From NCBI GenBank assembly GCA_020438845.1, contig JAGQTV010000009.1:1-64000 (forward strand): a DNA stretch of 64,000 nt. The letters are read 5' to 3'. Within the stretch, counting starts at the first letter, position 1. Every line of letters begins with the position of its first letter. This document shows, piece by piece, positions 47,661-57,282 of this stretch. The notes under the pieces are model-generated. The model had not been told where the DNA came from, did not search any database, and saw only the letters and a list, made by a program, of their open reading frames with translations. The DNA is from Mycobacterium sp. GTDB lineage: Bacteria; Actinomycetota; Actinomycetes; Mycobacteriales; Mycobacteriaceae. Both the position numbers and the translations under genes were made by a program.

Positions 47661-49184
47661 ATGCGCCCTCCGTCCGTTCGCACCCTGTCTCTGCGGGCTG
47701 TCGCAATCCTTCTGCTGCTGGTCGGACTGCCGCTGGCGCTGGCCGGGTGCGGTGTCGACAGCAAGAAAATCGTGATCGGCACGAAGTTCGACCAGCCCGG
47801 CATGGCGGTGAAGAAGCCGGACGGCTCGATGGCGGGTTTCGACGTCGACGTCGCCACCTACGTCGCGGAGCAACTCGGCTACAAGCCCGACGAGATCGAA
47901 TGGAAAGAATCCCCGTCCGGCCAGCGCGAGACGCTGATCCAGAACGGCCAGGTCGACTACATCGTCGCGACCTACTCGATCACCGACGCCCGCAAGCAGA
48001 AGGTCGCATTCGCAGGGCCCTATCTGGATACCGGGCAGAGCCTGCTGGTGCGGGCCGGCGACAACGAGATCACCGGGCCGGAGTCGTTGGCCAACGGCAA
48101 GAAGCTGTGCTCGGTGTCAGGTTCCACCCCTGCGCAACGAATCAAGGACAAGTACCCCGGGGTTCAGCTGCAGCAGTACGACACCTACTCGGCGTGCGTG
48201 GAGGCATTGCGCAACGGCGCGATCGACGCCGTCAGCACCGACGAGGTCATTCTGGCCGGCTACGGGGCGCAGTTCCCCGGCGCGTTCAAGATCATCGGCA
48301 AGCCGTTCTCCGTCGAGCATTACGGCATCGGCCTGCGCAAAGCAGACCCTGAAATGCTCAAGAAGATCAACGACGCCATCCTCAAAATGGAACGCGACGG
48401 CGAGTGGAAGGCCGCCTTCGACCGCAATCTCGGCCCGGCCGGCATCAGTGCACCCACTCCCCCGCCCCTGGACACAAGCAGCGCAAGCGGCACTGCCCAG
48501 AAAATCGACATCTGGGGAACCTATGGCGGGCAGATCCTTAAAGCGTTCTGGACCACCGTTCAGTTGACCTTCCTGTCGGCGATCGGCGCCCTGATCCTTG
48601 GCACGGCGCTCGCGGCCATGCGGCTTTCACCCGTACCCATGCTGAACTGGCTCGGGGCGGCGTACGTCAATACCGTCCGCAACACCCCCCTGACACTGAT
48701 CATTTTGTTCTGCTCGTTCGGTCTGGCACAGACTTTGGGTATCACACTGGCCGATACGAATTCGCCGACCTCGATCGCCGACAGCAACTTCCGACTGGCG
48801 GTGCTTGGGCTGACGGTCTACACCGCGGCGTTCGTCTGCGAGACGCTGCGCGCCGGTATCAACACCGTACCGCTGGGACAAGCCGAAGCAGCCCGGTCGT
48901 TGGGGCTGACGTTCGGCCAGAACCTACGAATGGTGCTGTTGCCCCAGGCATTTCGGGCCGCGATCATCCCGCTGGGGTCGGTGCTGATCGCGTTGACCAA
49001 GAACACCACGATCGCTTCGGCTATCGGCGTGGCCGAGGCGGCACTGCTGATGAAGGAGATGATCGAGAACACCGCCGCGCTGCTCGTCGTGGGCGGAATC
49101 TTCGCGTTCGGCTTCCTGGTGCTGACGCTGCCGATGGGCTTGATCTTCGGACGGCTCGGCAAACGACTTGCGGTGGTGAGGTAA
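47661..49184 (+). CDS. Fused glutamate-type binding protein and permease (GluB-GluC)
   Basis: 507-residue single frame combining two usually separate subunits. Lipoprotein signal with lipobox LALAGC (Cys30), a type-3 solute-binding domain at about 38-270 (FDQPGMAVKKPDGSMAGFDVDVA), a Pro/Ser linker (APTPPPLDTSSASG) and a HisM-type permease at about 296-507 with the EAA loop GQAEAARSLGLTFGQNLRM. No stop or ribosome site lies at the junction. Starts 5 bp after the gluA stop. Comparable fusions (GlnP type) are known elsewhere; substrate is probably glutamate, glutamine or aspartate. Confidence 0.93.
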   Translation: MRPPSVRTLSLRAVAILLLLVGLPLALAGCGVDSKKIVIGTKFDQPGMAVKKPDGSMAGFDVDVATYVAEQLGYKPDEIEWKESPSGQRETLIQNGQVDYIVATYSITDARKQKVAFAGPYLDTGQSLLVRAGDNEITGPESLANGKKLCSVSGSTPAQRIKDKYPGVQLQQYDTYSACVEALRNGAIDAVSTDEVILAGYGAQFPGAFKIIGKPFSVEHYGIGLRKADPEMLKKINDAILKMERDGEWKAAFDRNLGPAGISAPTPPPLDTSSASGTAQKIDIWGTYGGQILKAFWTTVQLTFLSAIGALILGTALAAMRLSPVPMLNWLGAAYVNTVRNTPLTLIILFCSFGLAQTLGITLADTNSPTSIADSNFRLAVLGLTVYTAAFVCETLRAGINTVPLGQAEAARSLGLTFGQNLRMVLLPQAFRAAIIPLGSVLIALTKNTTIASAIGVAEAALLMKEMIENTAALLVVGGIFAFGFLVLTLPMGLIFGRLGKRLAVVR

Positions 49185-50075
49185 GTGGCATCGTCGGTAC
49201 TCTTCGACGCTCCGGGCCCCCGCGCACGGGTGCGAAACCGGGCCATCTCGGCCGCCACAATCGCACTCGCGGTGCTCATACTGTGGGCGATCGTCGACAA
49301 ACTGGCCGGCAAAGGCCAGCTGACCGCCGCCAAGTGGAAGCCGTTCCTCACCGGCGACCTCTGGAAGACCTACGTGCTGCCCGGCATCGCCGGGACTCTC
49401 ACCGCCGCTGCGATCTCGATCGTGCTGGCCGGCATCCTGGGGATGCTGCTAGGTGTCGGCCGGTTGTCGCCGGTGCGCTGGGTCCGCGTGCTGTGCGCGG
49501 TGATCGTCGAACTTTTCCGCGCCGTACCGGTGCTGATCATGATGATCTTCGCGTACTTCCTCTTCGCGCTGTACGACGTGTTTCCGTCACGGCAACTGGC
49601 TTTGGCGGGCGTGGTGACCGGCCTGACGCTCTACAACGGTGCCGTCATCGCCGAGATCGTCCGATCCGGAGTCGGTTCGCTGCCGCGCGGCCAGAATGAA
49701 GCCGCTATCGCCCTTGGCCTCAGCTGGGGTCAGACGATGCGTTCGATCCTGCTGCCGCAGGCGATCACTTCGATGCTGCCGGTCCTCGTGTCGCAGTTGG
49801 TGGTGGTGCTCAAGGACACCGCGATCGGCTACCAGATCACGTTCTTGGAAATGGTGCGCCAGGGCACGGTGATCGGTTCGACCTACGGTAACTATCTACC
49901 CGCATTGATCGTGATCGCGGTGTTGATGATCAGCGTCAACTTCGCACTGTCTGCGGCCGCCACCCGACTGGAGCGCAGGCTGCGGCGTTCCAAGCGCACG
50001 CCCGAACAACTCCCGGAGGCCGCGGTCCTAGAGCAATCGGGTGCCGCCAGTACGCTGCTGGAACCCGGGGACTAG
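49185..50075 (+). CDS. gluD: Glutamate-type ABC transporter, second permease
   Basis: 296-residue inner-membrane permease with an EAA motif ([19 protein letters not shown]) contacting the ATPase, and helices from about 20 to 260. GTG immediately follows the TAA of the fused gene, so translation is coupled. A hydrophilic C-terminal tail of about 35 residues follows the last helix. Completes a transporter with GluA and the GluB-GluC fusion. Confidence 0.93.
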   Translation: MASSVLFDAPGPRARVRNRAISAATIALAVLILWAIVDKLAGKGQLTAAKWKPFLTGDLWKTYVLPGIAGTLTAAAISIVLAGILGMLLGVGRLSPVRWVRVLCAVIVELFRAVPVLIMMIFAYFLFALYDVFPSRQLALAGVVTGLTLYNGAVIAEIVRSGVGSLPRGQNEAAIALGLSWGQTMRSILLPQAITSMLPVLVSQLVVVLKDTAIGYQITFLEMVRQGTVIGSTYGNYLPALIVIAVLMISVNFALSAAATRLERRLRRSKRTPEQLPEAAVLEQSGAASTLLEPGD

Positions 50076-50165
50076 CTTTCACGCAAGGTCGAGACCCGGC
50101 CAAGCAGAATCGGCCCCGCCGCCCGGCTGCCACGTCTTATCCTCCGTTGACGGATGCCGCTCGCG

Positions 50166-50309
50166 CTCATCGGTTCTAGTGTCTGGTGCGCCGGTGGCGA
50201 ACTCACCCTGCGACACCTAAACGGTCGTCAGGGGTGAACGACTGCCGCTCCCCCAGCGACGATCCGTTCGCTATCCCGCATCACGGCCGACGCGCCGAGA
50301 ACCGATGAG
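50166..50309. repeat. 144-bp segment bounded by 12-bp inverted repeats
   Basis: CTCATCGGTTCT at 50166-50177 is the exact reverse complement of AGAACCGATGAG at 50298-50309. The segment lies in the 289-bp convergent gap between gluD and recX, which otherwise shows no gene. Could be a non-autonomous element, a long-range stem, or chance. Confidence 0.45.
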
Positions 50310-50364
50310 GAAGTGCCGAGCCTCAAGCCACCTCCCTGCCCGAACCCTGTCGCGATAGACAGCG

Positions 50365-50886
50365 CTAGACCCGACGACGCTCGCGTTCGGCGGCAAGCGC
50401 GTCGGTGACTACCGCGAAGGCCATGCCCTGGCTGTAGCCGCGACGAGCCAGCATACCGACGAGCCTGCGGATCACCTTCGAGTTGTCGCCGTCGCCGAGC
50501 ACCTCACGGCGCAGCCTGTGCTCCACCAGCTGTTCAGCGCGACACCGCTCAACTCCCGCATCGATGCCGCCTAGCGCGGTGGCGATGACGTCGTCGTCAA
50601 CACCCTTCGTCCGAAGCTCGGCGGCCAAAGCCCGCTTGCCTTTTCCGCCGTGCGACTGTCGAGAACGCACCCACTGCTCAGCGAAGTCCTCGTCGTCAAC
50701 CAAGCCAACCGCAGCGAGGCGCGCCAGCACGCGCTCCGCTATCTCTAGTGCGTAGCCACGCTTAGCGAGTTGCCCGGCCAACTCAGCACGCGTCCGTGCC
50801 CGCGCGGTGAGCAGGCGCAGGCACAGTGCATGCGCCAGCTCTTCGCGATTCTTAGAAGTCGACGGGAGCGGGGAGGACATCATCAT
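50365..50886 (-). CDS. recX: RecA regulator RecX
   Basis: 173-residue all-helical protein limiting RecA activity. RecX pattern: [50 protein letters not shown] and [13 protein letters not shown]. Three consecutive ATGs at 50886, 50883 and 50880; the first is given. Overlaps recA by 35 bp as in other mycobacteria, so the two share a transcript. Confidence 0.95.
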   Translation of the reverse strand: MMMSSPLPSTSKNREELAHALCLRLLTARARTRAELAGQLAKRGYALEIAERVLARLAAVGLVDDEDFAEQWVRSRQSHGGKGKRALAAELRTKGVDDDVIATALGGIDAGVERCRAEQLVEHRLRREVLGDGDNSKVIRRLVGMLARRGYSQGMAFAVVTDALAAERERRRV

Positions 50887-52987
50887 CGTTTATCACGGCG
50901 CCGATGCCGAGCTTCTCTTTGATCTTCTTCTCGATTTCGTTGGCCACATCGGCATTCCCGAGAAGGTAGTTGCGGGCATTCTCTTTGCCCTGCCCCAACT
51001 GCTCGCCGTCATAGGTAAACCACGATCCGGACTTACGAATGAAGCCCTGGTCGACACCCATGTCGATGAGTGATCCCTCGCGGCTGATGCCCCGGCCGTA
51101 GAGGATGTCGAACTCAGCCTGCTTGAACGGCGGGGACACCTTGTTCTTGACCACCTTGACGCGTGTACGGTTCCCAACTGCCTCGGTTCCGTCCTTGAGC
51201 GTCTCAATCCGTCGCACATCCATGCGTACCGAGGCGTAGAACTTCAAAGCCTTACCGCCGGTGGTGGTTTCGGGCGAGTTATGCACCATTACGCCGTCGA
51301 CGAAGTAGTTGTGGTTACCCTCAACCTCAATATCGAAACGGTTCATCGACCGCGTATGAGGCTTGACATGAACATCGAGCACACGCGCAGGAACCAGACG
51401 CTGACCGGGCTCAACATACTCCGGCACGACGGTTCCCAGGCCACGGAAGCGCGGCAGCAGCTTGTATGCCATTGACGGCGCCATGTACGGCGCGACCAGT
51501 TCCTGGAATTTCGACGAGGCCGCGGTAGAGAACACCAGCACGGCTTTGCCCGCCACACCAGCCTGGCGCAGACGCACGTCCAGTCCATGAGTGTCACGAA
51601 GGTAATCGCGCAGGCGCACCCGAGAACCTTCACTCATCGCTTGCACGCATATCTCGATCCGTCCACTTCCGCCCGCGGTGCGTTGCTGCACTCCTTTGGA
51701 ACGAACGGTGAAGGAACCATCGTCCATGTACCAAATGGCCAGCGCCAGTGGAGTGAGCGCCTTCAGGTAATCCTCGGACAGGACCTTCTTACCACCGCCG
51801 AGATAGACTGCACGCCGCAACTCGGCGAGTTCGGGCAGCGGCGTGAAGTCGACAAAACAGGCGCCCTTGTCGTTGTTCCGGACGGAATGCGAAATGTTGC
51901 CGAGCAGTTCCGTCTTCCACTGCAAATACTCGATTTGCTTCGCACCGTGCCCCATCCTGAATCGGACGCCATTGCGGTCGCGCCGGTTCGGCGACAGATT
52001 GCCATCGCCCATCAACGAACCCAGCACGACCTGGAACTGCTGATCGCTGAGCAGATGCGGCTCGGCAGCCAGTACTCGATCGCCCGCGATGAGATCCCCG
52101 GCTTCCGTCCAGCCGGCAGGGGTGCGGATGAGGTGATTCGGGGTCGCCGCAAACTGCGACCTACCGTTGCCTCCAGACTTCTCGACGGTGAATTGCAGGA
52201 ACTGCTCGGCGGGGCCGTTATTGAACCAGTTCACCACCTTTCGCGGCACGATGCTGTCAGTCACGGGGTCGTAGGAGAGCACCTCGACATCCATCTTTTG
52301 GTTGACGATCTTGCCGATCTTCTCGGTAGTGCCATCAGCCAACTGCACCCTGGTGCTATAGCTCATGCACCCGAACATCACTCCGATCTTCTCACGCAAC
52401 TGATTGATGAAAATCGCAGTGGTGCCCGAATTATTCAGCGCGCCAGTCATTTTGCGCAACGCCTGACTCATCAGCCGGGCCTGCAGGCCGACATGGCTGT
52501 CCCCCATCTCGCCCTCGATCTCAGCACGCGGCACCAGTGCGGCCACCGAGTCGATGACCAGGATGTCCAGCGCCCCGGAGCGGACCAGCATGTCAGCGAT
52601 CTCGAGGGCCTGCTCACCGGTGTCGGGCTGACTCACCAGCAGCGAGTCGGTGTCGACGCCGAGTTTCTGGGCATACTCCGGATCCAGGGCGTGCTCGGCG
52701 TCGATGAATGCCGCGATCCCGCCGGCGGCCTGGGCGTTGGCCACGGCGTGCAGGGCGACGGTGGTCTTACCCGAGGACTCCGGGCCATAGATCTCCACGA
52801 TCCGGCCACGTGGCAGCCCGCCGATCCCCAACGCCACGTCGAGTGCGATGGACCCGGTCGGGATCACCGAGATGGGCTGACGGACCTCGTCCCCGAGGCG
52901 CATCACCGAGCCTTTGCCGTGGTTCTTCTCAATCTGAGCGATCGCGAGCTCGAGGGCCTTCTCGCGGTCGGGGGCCTGCTGCGCCAT
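50852..52987 (-). CDS. recA: RecA recombinase precursor containing an intein
   Basis: 711-residue precursor: N-extein 1-206, intein 207-570, C-extein 571-711; splicing gives a normal 347-residue RecA. Walker [10 protein letters not shown] at 68-76; Walker B region [13 protein letters not shown]. RecA coats single-stranded DNA for recombination and triggers LexA cleavage. The intein lies between Gly206 (VMFG) and Ser571 (SPETTTGG), the RecA-b site used in M. leprae, not the M. tuberculosis site, which here is uninterrupted ([11 protein letters not shown]). An SOS box lies upstream. Confidence 0.97.
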   Translation of the reverse strand: MAQQAPDREKALELAIAQIEKNHGKGSVMRLGDEVRQPISVIPTGSIALDVALGIGGLPRGRIVEIYGPESSGKTTVALHAVANAQAAGGIAAFIDAEHALDPEYAQKLGVDTDSLLVSQPDTGEQALEIADMLVRSGALDILVIDSVAALVPRAEIEGEMGDSHVGLQARLMSQALRKMTGALNNSGTTAIFINQLREKIGVMFGCMSYSTRVQLADGTTEKIGKIVNQKMDVEVLSYDPVTDSIVPRKVVNWFNNGPAEQFLQFTVEKSGGNGRSQFAATPNHLIRTPAGWTEAGDLIAGDRVLAAEPHLLSDQQFQVVLGSLMGDGNLSPNRRDRNGVRFRMGHGAKQIEYLQWKTELLGNISHSVRNNDKGACFVDFTPLPELAELRRAVYLGGGKKVLSEDYLKALTPLALAIWYMDDGSFTVRSKGVQQRTAGGSGRIEICVQAMSEGSRVRLRDYLRDTHGLDVRLRQAGVAGKAVLVFSTAASSKFQELVAPYMAPSMAYKLLPRFRGLGTVVPEYVEPGQRLVPARVLDVHVKPHTRSMNRFDIEVEGNHNYFVDGVMVHNSPETTTGGKALKFYASVRMDVRRIETLKDGTEAVGNRTRVKVVKNKVSPPFKQAEFDILYGRGISREGSLIDMGVDQGFIRKSGSWFTYDGEQLGQGKENARNYLLGNADVANEIEKKIKEKLGIGAVINDDDVLPAPVDF
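51278..52369 (-). mobile_element. RecA-b intein with LAGLIDADG homing endonuclease
   Basis: 364 residues starting with Cys ([13 protein letters not shown]) and ending VMVHN followed by Ser, so splice-junction residues are intact. Block B has ATPNHLIRT (TxxH). Two dodecapeptides, [10 protein letters not shown] near 117-126 and [11 protein letters not shown] near 210-220, keep the acidic residues of an active LAGLIDADG nuclease. Block F resembles [20 protein letters not shown]. Looks competent for both splicing and homing. Confidence 0.95.
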
Positions 52988-53109
52988 GGACGTCTCCGTT
53001 CTCCTGTGTTCGGTTGACCGGTGTTCGATCGGTTGGCCGGTACGTTAGAGAAGGCCTCCGACAAAACAGCTGCAGTCGAAACTGCGACGGTCGAACACCA
53101 ACCACAGTA

Positions 53110-53125
53110 GCGAACATGTGTTCGA
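53110..53125. promoter_or_regulatory. LexA binding site (SOS box) upstream of recA
   Basis: GCGAAC-ATGT-GTTCGA matches the consensus TCGAAC-N4-GTTCGA at 11 of 12 positions, 123 bp upstream of the recA ATG, in line with the known distance of the LexA-controlled recA promoter in mycobacteria. Confidence 0.8.
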
Positions 53126-53282
53126 TGGCAAGCAGGCCAAAGCGGCGTGTCGTTTGCCGCAGAAAGTCATGGCCGCCACACTCAACTCTCGCTAAGACAA
53201 TTCTCAGAAACACCTCTGATTAGCGGTGGAGCGGCCCTACGCTCTGGTCATAGACTTTTAGTTACGGGCATCGGAGCACAAC

Positions 53283-55388
53283 GTGAGTAGCAAATCTGTT
53301 CCGCCATTCCGAGTCGCCCACTGGTGGACCGCTTCAGTTCCGAACCCCGCAACGTCTTTCGGACGAGCCAGCGCGTGGGCGATAGCACTGGGGTGGGCCG
53401 GTTTGCTGGCGTCGGTGCCGCCGCTCGCATCCGCCGATGATTCAGCAGGATCGGCCGGATCGGCAAGGACCGTCTCGGCCCATTCCGCAGCCGCCTCCAC
53501 TCAGAGAGCGCCGACGTCTCGCGGGCCCGCGCGGCAGTCGGCGGCCGACTCCGGCGTCGCCGGAATCAAGACCGCCTCGCAAGCGGCACAGGAGCTGCGT
53601 AGTCCTCTCCGGGCGAGGGTCGTCCCACCGGCCCGGACGACCGCATCGTCGATCGTCCCTACCGCGACCGCCTCGGCGTCAGCCTCGGCCACCGCCGCCG
53701 CCACTACGGATCAGGGATCGAATTACGACCAGCTGCACCGCGACATCGTTATACGGGCCGACATCTACGGAAGCGCCTGGCACAAGCCGCAGATCCTCGC
53801 TGCCAACTATGGATTCGAGGGCATCTCGGGCATCCCCGGGCTGTTCAGCGAGAACGAGATCAACCTGGCCATTGACGCCGGCGCCGGGGTCGTCGGCCAG
53901 CTCGTGGGCCTTGATCCTGCGGCCCCGTTCCGCAACATCACCACCGGTAACTCACCGGCTGGAATCGAGAGCGCTGGTTTCAGCGACACGACCGTGACCC
54001 ACACGTTCATGGACGCCATGCCGATCGAGTTCAGCTATCCCGTCTTGCCAAGCACGGTTCTGCCAGACAACTTTCGGATCCATCTGAACACCGGCGAAGT
54101 CGTCACCCCGTTCTACGTGGCCCAGAATCCGAACGACGAATTCAACGAACGCCAAACGATCGTGGCATTCGGCAATTTCGGCAACCGGCTCCCGACTGAC
54201 GACCCAGGCGCCGTCTATCCGGTGTTGTTCGAGGTCGTCGCGTCGTCCACCCCACTGCAGCTCATCACCCCCCGCGGCTTGGTGGACGGCACCGGGCTGA
54301 GCAAGACCAGTAGCGACCCCTACGACCCATACAGCGGTCCGACGCTGGTCGGCGCCAAGCTCAGTCGACTGTCATTGGCAGGGGACTACCCGCCGGTCGG
54401 GTTCGGCGTGTCGGTGGCTAACCATGGCGTCGAGTACTACGGCACCGACCCCAAGCTGTACCGTCTGCGCCTGTTCACGGGAGGCGGATTCTCCCCGAAC
54501 GGCGTCAGCGGCTTTGAGCCCCAGGACTTCGCGAAGTACTTCCAACTCAACGCGATCGGTCCCTGGGGCCGGAGCGTCACCGTCACCCAAGCCGATGTGA
54601 AATACCGGGTCCTCGGCGGCTACATCGAAGTCAAAGGAATCGCCGATCTGGGCACCGGGTTGTCCGCCGACCCGGAATACGCCTATTCCGAGGACCACGA
54701 TAACCAGTTCGATGTCGTCGTCTGGGCGTCCAGCCCCCTTGCCGCCAGATCGATCCGTGACGTCGTGATTCCCGAACCGAAAACCGGCGCATACAGCCCC
54801 ATCTACAACCCCGGGGGTCCGGGAACAGAGCCTGTACCCGGCTATCGCTACACCACTCCCTCACCAGGCCAGACCATGCCGGTGGAATATGCCCTGCACA
54901 ACCCGAAGACGGTCAGTTGGGCCGCGCAGTCGTTGGCGGATTACGACCAGGCCGACGACTTGGCCGTCGCCTTCCGACTGAAGAACACCACCACCCGGGA
55001 ATGGCGTTTGACCAGCAGTTCGGCAGACGCGACCGCCCTGGTCGATTCGGGTCAGTGGGAATTGGTGGACGTCCCGTTCGCGACAAATGCCAACGACAGT
55101 TACGTCGCCGACGTGGTGCAACTCCACAACGGGAGCCGTAACGACACCGTCTACACCGCCAACGCCCATCAGATCGCCCAACTCGAGGGTGCCGGCTACG
55201 TCAACGAAGGCACGGCCTTCACCGCGTACGACGAACCGCTGCGAGGCCTCGACCCCGTTTGGCAGATGGTGTCGCCGCGGGGTCAACACACGGTGACGGC
55301 ATCACGCCTCGAGCGTCTCTGCTTGATGCTGCGCGGCTGGCGGCCGCGGGGCGTCGCGTTCTACACCGTCAGGTTCCCCAATTCCTGA
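53283..55388 (+). CDS. Large secreted protein with three C-terminal DUF5648-like repeats, not recognised
   Basis: 701 residues, GTG start with CGGAGC upstream. Residues 1-51 form a signal peptide (AWAIALGWAGLLASVPPLAS, cleavage near ASA-DDS). 52-145 is an Ala/Ser/Thr-rich linker typical of mycobacterial surface proteins. The globular part (146-545) matches no family I know; it has VTHTFMDAMPIEFSYPVLPS and NQFDVVVWASSPL. Three related units follow at about 561-600, 608-649 and 656-695 (WRLTSSSADATALVDSG; TVYTANAHQIAQLEGAGYVN; HTVTASRLERLCLMLRGW), like the DUF5648 lectin-like repeat. Absent downstream of recA in M. tuberculosis as I know it; likely accessory. Confidence 0.7.
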   Translation: MSSKSVPPFRVAHWWTASVPNPATSFGRASAWAIALGWAGLLASVPPLASADDSAGSAGSARTVSAHSAAASTQRAPTSRGPARQSAADSGVAGIKTASQAAQELRSPLRARVVPPARTTASSIVPTATASASASATAAATTDQGSNYDQLHRDIVIRADIYGSAWHKPQILAANYGFEGISGIPGLFSENEINLAIDAGAGVVGQLVGLDPAAPFRNITTGNSPAGIESAGFSDTTVTHTFMDAMPIEFSYPVLPSTVLPDNFRIHLNTGEVVTPFYVAQNPNDEFNERQTIVAFGNFGNRLPTDDPGAVYPVLFEVVASSTPLQLITPRGLVDGTGLSKTSSDPYDPYSGPTLVGAKLSRLSLAGDYPPVGFGVSVANHGVEYYGTDPKLYRLRLFTGGGFSPNGVSGFEPQDFAKYFQLNAIGPWGRSVTVTQADVKYRVLGGYIEVKGIADLGTGLSADPEYAYSEDHDNQFDVVVWASSPLAARSIRDVVIPEPKTGAYSPIYNPGGPGTEPVPGYRYTTPSPGQTMPVEYALHNPKTVSWAAQSLADYDQADDLAVAFRLKNTTTREWRLTSSSADATALVDSGQWELVDVPFATNANDSYVADVVQLHNGSRNDTVYTANAHQIAQLEGAGYVNEGTAFTAYDEPLRGLDPVWQMVSPRGQHTVTASRLERLCLMLRGWRPRGVAFYTVRFPNS

Positions 55389-55435
55389 TGGGACTGCCTG
55401 ATGGGGCTGCTTGATTTGACTGCCCGATCGGCCTG
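55384..55435. repeat. Four degenerate 13-bp tandem repeats spanning a stop codon
   Basis: Units 55384-55396, 55397-55409, 55410-55422 and 55423-55435 follow the pattern CCTGATGGG(A/G)CTG with increasing divergence. The first contains the TGA of the secreted-protein gene, and the array fills the whole gap to the convergent DUF3046 gene. Confidence 0.8.
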
Positions 55436-55630
55436 TCACCACTGGTCCCGCGGCACGTCGAAATCCGCACAGAGCGCCCGCCACACATCGCGCGGTTCGA
55501 CACCGGCCTCGATCGCCTGGGCGGCCGTCCGTCCGCCCAACTGGGTCAGGACATGATCCACCAGCAGCGAAGAGCCGCGGACCGGGCCGAAACGCGCCCG
55601 GACCAACTCGTGAAATTCCGTCAGCCGCAC
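55436..55630 (-). CDS. DUF3046 family protein
   Basis: 64-residue protein (Rv2738c type) starting VRLTEFHELVRARFG and ending WRALCADFDVPRDQW, the usual DUF3046 pattern. GTG 55630 is chosen as the family start. Lies 10 bp after the glycosyltransferase stop. In other actinobacteria this small gene sits near recA; function unknown. Confidence 0.88.
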   Translation of the reverse strand: MRLTEFHELVRARFGPVRGSSLLVDHVLTQLGGRTAAQAIEAGVEPRDVWRALCADFDVPRDQW

Positions 55631-55640
55631 AACCCCAAAC

Positions 55641-56810
55641 CTACCCAGCGATGTGTAATGCCTCGCGGCACACCCGCACCGGGTCGGCAACCTCGGCACT
55701 GCTTTCCCCCGCCCGCCGCGCAGCCTCTCGATACCCCGTATCACCCAGCACCGCGTTGACTTCGGCCACCAAAGCATCGGCGGTCAGCGGCCGGACCATG
55801 CGCGCACTGCCCTGGCGGACAACGCGATTCGCCAACTCCCACTGATCTCCGCCGCCGGGGACAAGCACCAGCGGCACCCCAGCCATCAGTGACTTGGACA
55901 GCATCCCGTGTCCGCCTCCGCATACCACGAGGTCGGCCACCCGCAGCAGTTCGTCCTGTCTGCCCAGCCCCACCGTCGCCCACGGCGGGGTCGCCACGGT
56001 CGAGCCACCGAGGCGAGACACCACCAGTCGGGCACCGTCGGGCAGCGTCCGACCCGGCACAAGGCAGTCCAGAGCTAGCTCAGCCATTCCGCCCGCACCG
56101 GTCGCGGCCGTCGATGGAGCCACCACGATCACCGGGCCGTCCCCCGCCGGTATCGGCAGCAAGCCCGCCGTCGGCTCGAAATGCAACGGGCCGACGACGA
56201 CGGCCTCAACGGGCCAGTCCGGTCGCGGCACCTCCAACGCCGGCAGGGTGGCGATGAGCCGGCGCAGCGGGCCGGGGTCGCGCGCCGGCAACCCGATCTC
56301 CCGACGGGCGACGGCGCGCTGACGGTTTCCGGCCCGGATCGAACGGCCGGTCAGGGTCCGCATCGCCGCATCGCGCATCCGACCGGTGACGCCGGTCCCG
56401 GGCGCCAGCCCACTACCTATCGGCGGCAGGCCCCTCGACGGCAGATACAGCGGGTGCGGGCTCAGCTCAACCCAGGGGATTCCGATGAGCTCCGCTGCCA
56501 GGCCCCCGCACGCCGTGATCGCATCGGAAACCACAACCTCTGCCCGAAGCAGTTGCAGCGCAGGCTCATTGAGAATCGCCATCCGGGCCGCGCGTTGGTG
56601 GAGTTTGGCGCCGGAATCCGAGTCGTCGAACTCGCCAGGCGCAAGGCCCGCCAACTCCACCGCTTCAATGCCGGCCGCGCGGGCAGCCTCAAGCCACCGG
56701 GTACCGGTCAGCAGGACGGGATCGTCGCCTGCAGCCAAAAAACGCAGGCATAACGCAATCGCCGGAAAGGCATGCCCGGGATCCGGCCCAGCGACCACGG
56801 CGACCCGCAT
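55641..56810 (-). CDS. MGT-type glycosyltransferase (GT1-like)
   Basis: 389-residue cytoplasmic protein (Rv2739c type) with the two-Rossmann GT-B layout. N-terminal RVAVVAGPDPGHAFPAIALC; C-terminal donor-binding motif VVCGGGHGMLSKSLMAGVPLVLVPGGGDQWELANRV, cited here as family signature in two parts. ATG 56810 gives the conserved start; upstream codons are divergent promoter. Acceptor unknown, possibly a lipid or secondary metabolite. Shares a 33-bp divergent gap with ephG. Confidence 0.87.
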   Translation of the reverse strand: MRVAVVAGPDPGHAFPAIALCLRFLAAGDDPVLLTGTRWLEAARAAGIEAVELAGLAPGEFDDSDSGAKLHQRAARMAILNEPALQLLRAEVVVSDAITACGGLAAELIGIPWVELSPHPLYLPSRGLPPIGSGLAPGTGVTGRMRDAAMRTLTGRSIRAGNRQRAVARREIGLPARDPGPLRRLIATLPALEVPRPDWPVEAVVVGPLHFEPTAGLLPIPAGDGPVIVVAPSTAATGAGGMAELALDCLVPGRTLPDGARLVVSRLGGSTVATPPWATVGLGRQDELLRVADLVVCGGGHGMLSKSLMAGVPLVLVPGGGDQWELANRVVRQGSARMVRPLTADALVAEVNAVLGDTGYREAARRAGESSAEVADPVRVCREALHIAG

Positions 56811-56843
56811 CGACACACCCTGCCACACGTTACGCTGGCAGGC

Positions 56844-57281
56844 GTGACCGAACTCGACAGCGTGAGCGCCGACATCGACAACGCCCACGCGGTCGAGGTG
56901 CTGCTGACCTCACTGCAGGACCAGGACGCCGACGGCGCAGGGGCAGTCCTTGACGACAACCTCGTCTATCAGAACGTCGGATTCCCGACCATCCGGGGCA
57001 GGGCGCGAGCAATGAAACTGTTCCGCGCTATGGAAGGTCGGGCCGGCTTCGAAGTGAAGATCCACCGCATCGCGGTCAACGGTCCCACGGTGCTGACCGA
57101 ACGCACCGACGTCCTGCAACTCGGACCGGTTCGCCTGCAGTTCTGGGTGTGCGGTGTCTTCGAAGTCCACAACGGCCGAATCACGTTGTGGCGCGACTAC
57201 TTCGACATGTTCGACATGACCAAGGCACTGATGCGCGGCGTCGTCGGCGCGATGATTCCGGCGCTGCGGCCGACGCTGTAG
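56844..57281 (+). CDS. ephG: Limonene-epoxide-hydrolase-fold protein EphG
   Basis: 145-residue protein of the limonene-1,2-epoxide hydrolase class (Rv2740 type). Arg and Asp in TERTDVL and Asp in WRDYFDMFD fit the Asp-Arg-Asp catalytic triad that activates water. GTG 56844 begins VTELDSVS. Reported substrates in M. tuberculosis include bulky epoxides. Stop lies one base from the convergent pspM stop; the PE-PGRS locus found there in M. tuberculosis is absent. Confidence 0.87.
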   Translation: MTELDSVSADIDNAHAVEVLLTSLQDQDADGAGAVLDDNLVYQNVGFPTIRGRARAMKLFRAMEGRAGFEVKIHRIAVNGPTVLTERTDVLQLGPVRLQFWVCGVFEVHNGRITLWRDYFDMFDMTKALMRGVVGAMIPALRPTL

Positions 57282-57282
57282 G

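Noticed and set aside
50076..50364. Possible tRNA or small RNA in the gluD-recX gap
   Set aside because: No cloverleaf, no GGTTCRANYCC-type T-loop and no promoter-terminator pair could be found.
51587..53017. Plus-strand frame across recA
   Set aside because: Complement of recA and its intein; no independent signal.
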